Shown piece by piece: positions 1-7,373 of a DNA stretch of 7,716 nt (its first letter is position 1; each line of letters opens with the position of its first letter). The stretch covers positions 1-7,716 of the forward strand of contig JAGVGS010000062.1 of assembly GCA_020057015.1 (NCBI GenBank), given 5' to 3'. The notes beneath the pieces were generated by a model that saw only the letters and a list, made by a program, of their open reading frames with translations, searched no databases and was not told the DNA's origin. Both the position numbers and the translations under genes were made by a program. The stretch comes from Candidatus Omnitrophota bacterium (GTDB lineage Bacteria; Omnitrophota; Gorgyraeia; Aquiviventales; Aquiviventaceae).

Positions 1-1887
1 ACGCGCCGCCGCGGGTTGCGCCAGCGCCTGCCGCAGGGCGGCCCCGATCTCGCCCGTCGAGGCGAGCGTAATGCGGCCTTCTTGCGCCAGGGCGCGAAGA
101 AACCGCTGATGCTTAGTCTGTGTCCGGCCATTGGCCTCGCGGCGGGGGGGTGCCACCACGACCACGGCGGCGCTGCCGGCGCATGCTTCGGAGACCATCG
201 ACACGCTCTCGCCGGTCACCACGATCGCCTGCGCCGAGGCCAGGAGCCCTTCCATCGTACCGCGCAGCTCATCGCGCGAGGCCAGCAGCAGCAAGCGGCA
301 GCGCGGGGCCTGCTCAACCGCTTCTTGCAGCCAAGCCTCGACGGTGGCCGGCGTGCGGCGCGAGGTGGTCACCAGCACATCGCACCGCAAGGCTTCGGCC
401 GCCTGCAGGATGCCGGTCATGAGCCCTTGCACAAAAGCCAGCGGACAGGCGTACTCATCGGTTTCGCCGCCCAGCAGCACGCTGATCGCAGGACGCGCAG
501 AGACAGCCTGATGCCGGGGGTGCGCGGCCAGCTGCGCGCGCGCCTGCTGCGCCGTCTCGCCGGTGAGCGGGGTGGCCAGCGCCCCCAGCACCTGGACCAC
601 ATTCGCCCTGGAGGGCAGCGCATCGTGCCGAGGTGCGATGACCAGATCAAAATGCGCCAGCGGCAAGGGAGCGGGCTTCATGATGGCCACCGATCGCGCG
701 CCATTGGCGCGCGCCCAGAGCACATTGGCCGGGAGGGTGGCGGCCCCGCAGGAGATGATCACATCCGCCGTCCGGCTCAGGAGGGCGGCAGCGCTGCCGG
801 GCTGCAGCGTGGCGCGGAGGCACCAGGCAGCCCCCCAGCGCGGCAGGGCCCAACTCCAGCCCAGCGCCAACGCGCGAGCCATCGGATGCCGGTATCGGAT
901 CTCCACCACCTCATGGGTCGTGGCTGGGTGCAGGTCACGCAGCGCCTGGACCGCGGCCAGCGATTGCTTCACATGGCCCAGCTTGCCATCGCTCAAGACG
1001 AGCGCCGAGCGCGCCGGCGTGTGCTTCCAGCGTTTGTGCATCCACAGCCACTGCCCTGGATCTTCGGCCACATGCCGGGCCAAGGCCGCGGCAAACTGCG
1101 AGGCGCCTTGCTGGGCAGCTTCGACCTCTGCGCTGAACGCAGAGAGATCGATGGGCGGCTCAAAGACGCCCCGGTGTTGCGGGCCGCGCACCCGGTGCAT
1201 GAAAAACGGCAGGACGAGTGCGCTTTTGCGGTGGGCCAGCTGAAACGGGCCGATGGCAAACAGGGCCGGCCGGCCGAAGAAGTCCACAAACACGCCCTGA
1301 CGGCTCGCCTGATCGCCGACGATGCCCACGAGCTGGCGCTGCTCCAGCGCCTGGATCAGCCGGCGCATCGCGCCGCCTTTGTGGACGATCGTGCAGCCCT
1401 TGGACTCCCGGTACGAAATCAACAGCGCATACAACCGCGGCAGGTTGGCCTGCGCGCGCGCCAGCGCCACAATCGGATAGCCGTTGACCGCGGCCAAAAT
1501 GGACGACATCTCCCAATTCCCATAGTGGCCGGTGAGCAGCACCACCGGGCGGCCCGAAGCCATCGCGGCATCAAAGTAGTGCCGGCCCTCGACGGTGATA
1601 TAGCGCTCGGTGTAGGCGCGATCAATCACCGGCAAGCGCAAGAGCTCCATCAGGCCCGCCCCCAATTGCTGGTAGGCCCTATGGATAATGCGCCGTGCCG
1701 CCGCGGGCTGCAGCTGCCCGGGAAAGGCCGCGCGCAGATTGCGCAGCCCGATGCGCGTGCGCTTCGGCTGCAGCAGATAGAACAGGTCGCCACAGCGCTC
1801 GCCCAGCCACACGGCCGCGCCCGGCGGCAGGCGGCACAGCAGGCCGCCGACAAAGCTAACGAGACAGCACGCGAGCCAATCGATCAT
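1..1887 (-). CDS. Fusion protein: LpxL/HtrB-type lipid A acyltransferase + ELM1-like putative glycosyltransferase (3' end beyond window)
   Basis: I translated this frame by hand: 629 codons without a stop, running off the window's left edge. Residues 1-289 are an LpxL/HtrB-family acyltransferase, which moves an acyl chain to Kdo-lipid IVA at the inner membrane. They show a hydrophobic N-terminus (about 1-20), the family HX4E motif (H121-E126 in TGHYGNWEM), a GDQASRQGVFVDFFGRPA block (191-208) and the family's terminal DPGQWLWMHKRWK (276-288). After about five residues an ELM1-like (DUF1022) domain begins: LSDGKLGHVKQSL (298-310), FDLVIAPRHD (413-422), LLGGETDEY (471-479), TTSRRTP (507-513) and VTGESVSMVSEA (558-569). 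That family is predicted to be GT-B-like; its substrate is unknown. The ATG at 1887 overlaps the end of lpxK by 32 bases, follows an AGGGAG (1905-1900), and has an in-frame TAG just upstream (1908-1906). Domain identities are recognised; a joint role in lipid A or core assembly is inferred from fusion and context. Confidence 0.9.
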   Translation of the reverse strand, partial: MIDWLACCLVSFVGGLLCRLPPGAAVWLGERCGDLFYLLQPKRTRIGLRNLRAAFPGQLQPAAARRIIHRAYQQLGAGLMELLRLPVIDRAYTERYITVEGRHYFDAAMASGRPVVLLTGHYGNWEMSSILAAVNGYPIVALARAQANLPRLYALLISYRESKGCTIVHKGGAMRRLIQALEQRQLVGIVGDQASRQGVFVDFFGRPALFAIGPFQLAHRKSALVLPFFMHRVRGPQHRGVFEPPIDLSAFSAEVEAAQQGASQFAAALARHVAEDPGQWLWMHKRWKHTPARSALVLSDGKLGHVKQSLAAVQALRDLHPATTHEVVEIRYRHPMARALALGWSWALPRWGAAWCLRATLQPGSAAALLSRTADVIISCGAATLPANVLWARANGARSVAIMKPAPLPLAHFDLVIAPRHDALPSRANVVQVLGALATPLTGETAQQARAQLAAHPRHQAVSARPAISVLLGGETDEYACPLAFVQGLMTGILQAAEALRCDVLVTTSRRTPATVEAWLQEAVEQAPRCRLLLLASRDELRGTMEGLLASAQAIVVTGESVSMVSEACAGSAAVVVVAPPRREANGRTQTKHQRFLRALAQEGRITLASTGEIGAALRQALAQPAAAR

Positions 1888-2998
1888 CGAGAAGCGATTC
1901 TCCCTCTACCACACGCAGGGCCACCTGGAGCACCCACACCGGCCGGGGCCACGCCGCCGTGGCCGCCACCGGTTGCAACCGCACCCAATCTTTCTCTGTC
2001 GTCAAGAGCGCCTCGACGGGGGCCCGCCCGGCCTGCGCGGCAAGGCGCACCCCATCGGCTGCGCGATAGCGATGATGGTCAGGATAGGCTTCGTGCCACG
2101 CGACCGCAGCGTGCAGCCGGCGCGCCGTAGCCTCGAAGCCTTCAGGATCACCGATGGAGGAAATCAGGCCCACGCGTTTGCCGGCTAGGTGGGCCGGCGG
2201 CAGCGTGCGGCCGGTGGCCGTCTCCAACACCCCCCCCGGCTCATGCACGGCGGTCACCACAGCGGCGGCCGGGTTGCGCGCCTGCAGCCACTCCTGCATC
2301 GTGGCCAGCAAGCCCAGGCTCTCATCGGCCTTCGTGATGATGATCACGTGCGCGCGCTTGAGCGCCTCTAACGGCTCGCGCAGCGGGCCGCGCGGCAAGC
2401 AGCCAAGCCCTCCCAACGGCATGCGAGCGTTGATCAGCACGATGTCGCAGTCACGGTGCAGCTGGCGATGCTGAAAACCATCATCGAGCACAGCGGCCTC
2501 GCAGCCGCCTTCGCGGCAGAGACGCAACCCCATGGCGGCACGTTGCGGGCTGACCCCAATGGGCACGCCTTCGAGATGGCGCGCCAGCAGTTGCGGCTCA
2601 TCGGCCAGAGCCTCGAGCAGGGTGGCTGGCTGCCCATCCACGGTCAGCTGCCCGCCTGCCGAGCGCAGCACATAGCGCTGCGCTCTGCCGCCATAGCCGC
2701 GCGAAAGCACGGCCACGCGGCACTGCCGGGCGAGCAGCTTGCGGGCCACCAGCTCGACACAAGCGGTTTTCCCGGTGCCGCCGATCGTCAGATTGCCGAT
2801 GCTGATGACCGGACAGGGCAAGCGCGCGACGCGCCGCCGCCCCCGGTCAAACCCGGCGTTGCGCCAAGCCACCGCAGCACCATAGAAGATCGAGAGGCTG
2901 CCCAGCGCCGTGGCCGCGAACCGGCCGGCCACTGAGGATGGCTGAGGATTGAGACTCAGGCGCTGCCAGGCATCATGCCAGGCAAAAGGTCGAGGCAT
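1856..2998 (-). CDS. lpxK: Tetraacyldisaccharide 4'-kinase (LpxK)
   Basis: LpxK uses ATP to phosphorylate the 4' position of the tetraacyl disaccharide-1-phosphate, giving lipid IVA, on the inner face of the inner membrane. From the ATG at 2998 the protein has 380 residues, in the usual range though with a slightly long N-terminus. A hydrophobic stretch (about 26-46) precedes NLTIGGTGKT, whose P-loop GGTGKT is at 73-78. Further family motifs are SRGYGG (99-104), ADEPQLLAR (132-140), LDDGFQHRQLHRD (171-183) and TTEKDWVRL (333-341) near the C-terminus. A TTG two codons upstream (3004) is an alternative start; it lies about six bases after a weak AGG, whereas the ATG is twelve bases away. I prefer the ATG, without strong ribosome-site support. 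It sits 12-18 bases after waaA, and its 3' end overlaps the acyltransferase-ELM1 gene by 32 bases, so the two are probably translated together. Confidence 0.96.
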   Translation of the reverse strand: MPRPFAWHDAWQRLSLNPQPSSVAGRFAATALGSLSIFYGAAVAWRNAGFDRGRRRVARLPCPVISIGNLTIGGTGKTACVELVARKLLARQCRVAVLSRGYGGRAQRYVLRSAGGQLTVDGQPATLLEALADEPQLLARHLEGVPIGVSPQRAAMGLRLCREGGCEAAVLDDGFQHRQLHRDCDIVLINARMPLGGLGCLPRGPLREPLEALKRAHVIIITKADESLGLLATMQEWLQARNPAAAVVTAVHEPGGVLETATGRTLPPAHLAGKRVGLISSIGDPEGFEATARRLHAAVAWHEAYPDHHRYRAADGVRLAAQAGRAPVEALLTTEKDWVRLQPVAATAAWPRPVWVLQVALRVVEGESLLDDRLARVLSR

Positions 2999-3003
2999 GA
3001 ACA

Positions 3004-3009
3004 ATTATA
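3004..3009 (-). promoter_or_regulatory. Possible -10 hexamer (TATAAT) before lpxK
   Basis: The short waaA-lpxK gap contains a consensus TATAAT five bases before the lpxK ATG. I found no convincing -35 hexamer at 16-18 bases and no extended -10 TG. It may be an internal promoter giving a leaderless or near-leaderless lpxK message, or chance. The last T overlaps the alternative TTG start. Confidence 0.2.
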
Positions 3010-3016
3010 GCCTGAC

Positions 3017-4315
3017 TTACCCGTAGCCGACAGGCCACTCCGCGCTGCCCTTCAGCAGCGGGCCGAGGGCGCGCAGCGTGCGTTGCGTGGCTCCCTGAAA
3101 CTGCTCGGTGAGGGCTTGGGCGCGCAGCCCCATCGTGCGGGCTTCTTCTGGATGCGCCAGCAGCGCTTCGCAGAGCGCCGGCAGCGCCTCGGCGCGCTCC
3201 ACCTGCCGGGCCGCATGATGGGCCAGCAGCTGGTGCGCAATGGCGGCGAAATTGTGCATGTGCGGGCCAAAGATGATCGGCCGCGCCAGACTCGCGGCCT
3301 CCAGCGGGTTCTGCCCGCCGTGGGGGATCAGGCTGCCGCCGATGTAGACCAGGCTCGCGAGCGCATAATAGCGAGGCAGCTGGCCGAACGTCTCAATCAA
3401 CCCGACGTCCCAGGGTTGGCCGCCGGGGCCTGCCGGCAGGCGCGTGACGTGCCAGCCGGCTTGCCGCGCCAGATGGTCCACTTCGTCGAGGCGCTCCAGA
3501 TGCCGAGGGGCCACGATCAACCGAGCGCGCGGGTTCGTCCGGTGCAGCGCGGCAAACGCAGCCAGCACCGCGGCTTCTTCCCCTCGGTGCGTGCTGCCGG
3601 CCACCAGGACCGGGTCGTCCGGCGCCAGTGCCAGCGCTTCGCGCGCCGTCTGGATGCTCTCCGGCGAAGGCCGGGTGCTCAAGCTCGCGTCCCACTTGAG
3701 GCTGCCGATCACCTGCACTTTGGCAGCCGAGGCACCCAAGGCGAGCACGCGATCGGCATCCACTTGCGCCTGCATGAGAAACGCATCCACCCGCTGCAGC
3801 GTGCCTTGCAATAGGCGGCGGAACGCCTGATAGCGTGGAAACGCGCGATCTGAGATGCGGCCATTCACCACCACGATGGGAATGCCGCGCGAGTGCGTGA
3901 GGCGAATCAGTTGCGGCCACAGCTCAGACTCCACCAGCAACAGCGCCTTGGGCCGCAGCGTGTTCAACGCACGGTCGACCGCCCAGCGCAGATCGAGCGG
4001 ACAATACACCGGCACCACCCCCGGCACCTGCGAGGCCACCGCAAAGCCGCCTTTGGTCACCGTCGAGAGTGCCAGCACGGCTTGCGGGTAGCGCTCACGC
4101 AATGCGCGTACCAGCGGCAGGGCGGCCTGCACTTCCCCGACGCTGACGGCATGCACCCAGAGCGTCTGCCGCCCCGCAAGCTGGGCGAGAACCTCCGCTG
4201 GGTAGGACCCTAAGCGCATCGACCACCCCGCATGCGGCAGCCGCCTGCGCCAGAGCGCCTTGGGCAGATACAGCAGGAAGCCTAGCACGATGATGAGTTC
4301 ATAGAGCAACCACAT
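3017..4315 (-). CDS. waaA: 3-deoxy-D-manno-octulosonic acid (Kdo) transferase
   Basis: WaaA (KdtA, family GT30) transfers Kdo from CMP-Kdo to lipid IVA at the cytoplasmic face of the inner membrane. The 432 residues match the family length. A hydrophobic N-terminal anchor (about 1-21) is followed by LWVHAVSVGEVQAALPL (52-68), whose Glu61 corresponds to the catalytic base of the family. Then come VESELWPQL (128-136), NGRISDRAF (151-159), AGSTHRGEE (239-247), VAPRHLERL (268-276), YIGGSLIPHGGQNPLEAA (324-341) and GPHMHNF (350-356), the donor-binding half of this GT-B enzyme. The ATG lies two bases after the xerC stop and has no clear Shine-Dalgarno sequence, which points to termination-reinitiation coupling. 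lpxK and an LpxL-type acyltransferase follow, the enzymes before and after this step. The sequence does not reveal how many Kdo residues it adds. Confidence 0.97.
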   Translation of the reverse strand: MWLLYELIIVLGFLLYLPKALWRRRLPHAGWSMRLGSYPAEVLAQLAGRQTLWVHAVSVGEVQAALPLVRALRERYPQAVLALSTVTKGGFAVASQVPGVVPVYCPLDLRWAVDRALNTLRPKALLLVESELWPQLIRLTHSRGIPIVVVNGRISDRAFPRYQAFRRLLQGTLQRVDAFLMQAQVDADRVLALGASAAKVQVIGSLKWDASLSTRPSPESIQTAREALALAPDDPVLVAGSTHRGEEAAVLAAFAALHRTNPRARLIVAPRHLERLDEVDHLARQAGWHVTRLPAGPGGQPWDVGLIETFGQLPRYYALASLVYIGGSLIPHGGQNPLEAASLARPIIFGPHMHNFAAIAHQLLAHHAARQVERAEALPALCEALLAHPEEARTMGLRAQALTEQFQGATQRTLRALGPLLKGSAEWPVGYG

Positions 4316-4317
4316 AG

Positions 4318-5202
4318 CTAGGCGCGCGGGTGCGCTTGGTCGTAGACCTTTTGCAGGCGCTGGGTGCTGATATGCGTGTATATCTGCGTGGTCGAGAGGC
4401 TCGCGTGGCCCAACAGTTCTTGCACGCTGCGCAAGTCCGCCCCCCGATCCAGCAGATGGGTGGCGAAGCTATGCCGCAAGCTGTGCGGGCTAATCGTGCG
4501 GGGCAAGCCTGCCTCGCGCACGTAGCGCACCAGCAATCGGTCGATCTGCCGCACCGTCAGCCGCGTGCCTTTCTGGCTGACAAACAGCGCCTGGGGTGCT
4601 GTGAGCCGCTTCGGCCGCCGGGCCAGATACGCATCGATGACCTTGAGCGCGGTCTGGCCGATCGGACAGAGCCGCTCCTTCTTGCCCTTGCCGCGCACGA
4701 TGATCGTGCCGGAAATGTCATCCACATCCTGGAGATTCAGGCCCGCCAGCTCGCTGACGCGGGAGCCAGTCGAATACAGGGTCTCCAGGATCGCCCGGTC
4801 CCGCACACATTGCCATTTGCGGCCGGCCGGAGTGGTCAGCAGCCTCTTGACCTGCCCCTCATCCAGGAACGACGGCAGCCGCTGCTCGAGACGCGGCGTA
4901 GGAATGGCAGCGGCCGGATTGTGGTCGAGCGCCCCCTCGCGGCAGAGATAGCGGAAAAAACTCCGCAAGCAGGAGAGTTTGCGCGCGATGCTGCGGCGTG
5001 CCAGTTGCTGCGTGCTCAGGTGCGCGACGAAGCGCCGTATGTCGATCGCGCTGATCGCGGTAATCGGCGGGTGCTCGGCAAACGCGAAGAACTGCTGCAA
5101 ATCAAAGGCGTAATTCGTGAGGGTGTGTCGCGAAGCGTTGCGCTCCGTGTCGAGGTAGTTCAGGAAACGCGTGATCGGCTGCTCGGCGCCGGGTTTACTC
5201 AC
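4318..5202 (-). CDS. xerC: Tyrosine recombinase XerC (XerC/XerD family)
   Basis: This site-specific recombinase would resolve chromosome dimers at dif sites with FtsK. The 294-residue length is typical of XerC/D. Residues about 1-105 form the SAM-like core-binding domain (RFLNYLDTERNASRHTL). The catalytic domain shows the full active-site set: R148 in TGSRVSELAGL, K172 in RGKGKKERL, H240 and R243 in HSLRHSFATHLL, H266 in LLGHASLSTTQIYTH, and nucleophile Y275. The ending (VYDQAHPRA) resembles XerC more than XerD, and the position directly after topA matches the dprA-topA-xerC context of many bacteria; in Bacillus trmFO lies between topA and xerC and is absent here. The start is GTG at 5202, overlapping topA by 8 bases, with a strong AGGAGG six bases upstream inside topA. 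If the genome has a single Xer protein (XerH/XerS style), the symbol would change; family membership is firm. Confidence 0.93.
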   Translation of the reverse strand: MSKPGAEQPITRFLNYLDTERNASRHTLTNYAFDLQQFFAFAEHPPITAISAIDIRRFVAHLSTQQLARRSIARKLSCLRSFFRYLCREGALDHNPAAAIPTPRLEQRLPSFLDEGQVKRLLTTPAGRKWQCVRDRAILETLYSTGSRVSELAGLNLQDVDDISGTIIVRGKGKKERLCPIGQTALKVIDAYLARRPKRLTAPQALFVSQKGTRLTVRQIDRLLVRYVREAGLPRTISPHSLRHSFATHLLDRGADLRSVQELLGHASLSTTQIYTHISTQRLQKVYDQAHPRA

Positions 5203-7372
5203 TGCCCTCCTCCTCGTCCTCTTCGGCAGCCGCCGGCGCCACCCGCATGGGGCTTAAGGTCTCGCCGGCCTGGGGCAGCTTGCGCGCCGTGAAGCGGCAG
5301 GCGGGATACTTCGCACACCCGTAGAAATACCGGCCCTTGGCGCGGCGCTCGATCAAATCGCCGCCGCAGTCCGGCTGCGGGCACTTGAACCCGGTGGGCA
5401 CGGGCTTGGCGTTCTTGCAGTCGGGGTACGCCTCGCAGCTCAGGAACTGCCCGAAACGCCCCCATTTGATCACCATGCCCTTGCCGCATTTCTCGCAGAG
5501 ATGCTCGGTGCGGATGACCTCGCGCTTGACCGTCTTCATTTTTTCCTGCGCGGTCGCCACGCGGGCGGAAAAAGGCGTGTAGAACTGCCGCACCACCGCC
5601 ACCCATGGCCGGTCGCCTTCCTCCACGCGGTCAAGCTCCTCTTCCATCTCCGCGGTGAACTTGAGGTCCATCACTTCGGGAAAATGCTCGATGAGCATGT
5701 CGGTGACCATGCGGCCCAACTGAGTCGGCACCAGGCTGCCGCCATTGCGCCGCACGTAGTCGCGCGCCACGATGGTTTGGATCGTGGGGGCGTAGGTGCT
5801 CGGCCGCCCGACGCCGGCTTCTTCGAGCGTTTTGACCAGCGAGGCATCCGTGAAGCGCCGCGGGGGCTTCGTGAAGTGCTGGCTCGGCACGACGCCCAGC
5901 ATGGCTAGGACATCATTTTTGGCCAGCGGCGGCAGCATCCCTTCCGGCAGCTCTTCGCTGTCCTTGTCCTGCTCTTCCTCGGCCTCGTGGTAGGCCTTGG
6001 TCCAGCCGGCGAAGAGATTGGTGCGGCCATTGGCCTTGAGCCGATAGGGCCCGGCGGCAATCTGCACCACCACCACTTTGTCGATGGCATCGGCCATTTG
6101 GCTGGCCACGAACCGCTGCCAAATCAGGCGGTACAAGCTCAGCTGCTCTTCCGTCAGATAGGGAGCCATCGCCTCGGGCGCGCGCGTCACCCCCGTGGGG
6201 CGCACAGCCTCGTGCGCTTCTTGGGCTGATTTCTTCGACCGGTACGCCCGCGCCTCGGAGGGCAGGTACTCCTTGCCGAACTGCTTGGGGATGAAGGCAC
6301 GCAGCGCGGTGAGCGCCTCATTGGCAATCCGCACCGAGTCGGTGCGCATATAGGTGATCAGCCCCACCGGGGCGTCTTCCCCGATCTCCATCCCTTCGTA
6401 GAGCTGCTGCGCGATGCGCATGGTGCGCGCCGAGGAATACCCCAGCTGATGGAACGCTTCTTGCTGCAGGGTGCTCGTGGTAAACGGCGGCTTCGGGTAG
6501 CGCTTGTGCTCCTTCTCCTCTACCGCCGCAACGGTGAACGTCTGCCGGCGCAGGTCTTCGGCGAGGCGGTCGGCGTCCGCTTTGTTCTTCACCTCGGCCT
6601 TCTGGTCCTGCACTTTCTCCAGCCGCGCCTTGAACACCGCCTCGCCCGCCTTCTGCAGCTCGATTTCGATGGTCCAATACTCTTGCGGCACGAACGCCTC
6701 GATCTCGCGCTCGCGATCGACGATCAGCCGCAGCGTCACCGACTGCACGCGCCCAGCGGATAAGCCCCGCCCGATCTTCTTCCACAACAGGGGTGAGAGC
6801 GAATACCCCACCAGCCGATCGAGCACCCGGCGGGCCTGCTGGGCATCCACTTTCTTGAGGTCGATCTGCGTGGGATGACTGATGGCTTCCTTCACCGCCT
6901 GCGGGGTGATCTCGTGGAACGCGATGCGGTAGATCTTGCGGCCCTGAGGCCCTGCCCCCTTCGCGCCTTTCGGCGGTTTGGCCGGCGCGGCTATCTCCGC
7001 GCCATCGGCCGCTTGCTTCGCCTGCTTCTTCGCCGCCTTGTCGGCCTGGGCCACCTCGTCATCGAGCAGCAGCCGCTCCAGATGCCAGCTGATGGCTTCG
7101 CCCTCACGGTCAGGGTCAGGGGCGAGGTAAATCACCTCGCGGCCGCGCGCGTCTTCCTGCAGCTGCTTGGCAATCTTGCGGCGCTTCTGAATCACAATGT
7201 AGTGGGGCGCGAAGTCGTGCTCCACATCGACCCCGAGCTTGCTCGCCGGCAGGTCGCGCAGGTGGCCGTAGGAGGACGTGACCTCGAAGCCCGGACCCAG
7301 GTACTTGGTGATCGTCTTGGCCTTGGCCGGCGATTCGACGATGACGAGATTTTTGGCGGCTTTGGCAGCCAT
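5195..7372 (-). CDS. topA: DNA topoisomerase I (type IA)
   Basis: TopA relaxes negative supercoils through a transient 5'-phosphotyrosine break. From the ATG at 7372 the protein has 725 residues, between the Bacillus (about 690) and E. coli (865) enzymes. The TOPRIM domain starts at once (LVIVESPAKAKTITKYLG, Glu13) and carries the acidic DPDREGEA motif (D86, D88, E90). QQARRVLDRLVGYSLSPLLW and GLSAGRVQSV follow. The nucleophile is Tyr341 in LITYMRTDS. Two C4 zinc ribbons end the protein (C626, C629, C646, C652 and C664, C669, C686, C692), followed by a short acidic tail. Residues about 106-144, between the TOPRIM core and the next helix, are an Ala/Lys-rich low-complexity insertion not usual in the family. 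An in-frame TTG at 7390 would add six residues and overlap thiS; the ATG, one base after the thiS stop, is preferred. The tail codons overlap the xerC start and supply its ribosome site. Confidence 0.97.
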   Translation of the reverse strand: MAAKAAKNLVIVESPAKAKTITKYLGPGFEVTSSYGHLRDLPASKLGVDVEHDFAPHYIVIQKRRKIAKQLQEDARGREVIYLAPDPDREGEAISWHLERLLLDDEVAQADKAAKKQAKQAADGAEIAAPAKPPKGAKGAGPQGRKIYRIAFHEITPQAVKEAISHPTQIDLKKVDAQQARRVLDRLVGYSLSPLLWKKIGRGLSAGRVQSVTLRLIVDREREIEAFVPQEYWTIEIELQKAGEAVFKARLEKVQDQKAEVKNKADADRLAEDLRRQTFTVAAVEEKEHKRYPKPPFTTSTLQQEAFHQLGYSSARTMRIAQQLYEGMEIGEDAPVGLITYMRTDSVRIANEALTALRAFIPKQFGKEYLPSEARAYRSKKSAQEAHEAVRPTGVTRAPEAMAPYLTEEQLSLYRLIWQRFVASQMADAIDKVVVVQIAAGPYRLKANGRTNLFAGWTKAYHEAEEEQDKDSEELPEGMLPPLAKNDVLAMLGVVPSQHFTKPPRRFTDASLVKTLEEAGVGRPSTYAPTIQTIVARDYVRRNGGSLVPTQLGRMVTDMLIEHFPEVMDLKFTAEMEEELDRVEEGDRPWVAVVRQFYTPFSARVATAQEKMKTVKREVIRTEHLCEKCGKGMVIKWGRFGQFLSCEAYPDCKNAKPVPTGFKCPQPDCGGDLIERRAKGRYFYGCAKYPACRFTARKLPQAGETLSPMRVAPAAAEEDEEEGSE
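5209..5214 (-). promoter_or_regulatory. Shine-Dalgarno site of xerC inside topA
   Basis: The minus strand reads AGGAGG here, six bases before the GTG at 5202. It decides the xerC start and is written in the Glu/Asp codons of the TopA tail, so translating topA would open this site. Confidence 0.75.
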
Positions 7373-7373
7373 C

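Noticed and set aside
144..150. Run of seven G (seven C on the coding strand) inside the ELM1-like domain, a possible phase-variation tract
   Set aside because: Seven bases is short for a contingency tract, and the recognisable protein continues in frame on both sides, so there is no sign of switching or of an assembly indel.
1650..1853. Several short minus-strand frames between 417 and 1853
   Set aside because: They lie in other frames inside the long fusion gene and encode Cys/Arg/Ala-rich strings without family motifs.
16..2130. 704-codon open frame on the plus strand
   Set aside because: It is exactly antisense to the acyltransferase-ELM1 fusion and the end of lpxK. Its translation is Arg/Ala/Gln/His-rich with no recognisable domain, as expected from the opposite strand of GC-rich coding sequence.
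3083..3814. 243-codon plus-strand open frame
   Set aside because: It is a shadow of waaA with the composition bias typical of antisense GC-rich frames and no domain features.
4330..5292. 320-codon plus-strand open frame
   Set aside because: It is antisense to xerC, whose complete catalytic motif set is on the minus strand; the plus-strand translation shows no family motif.
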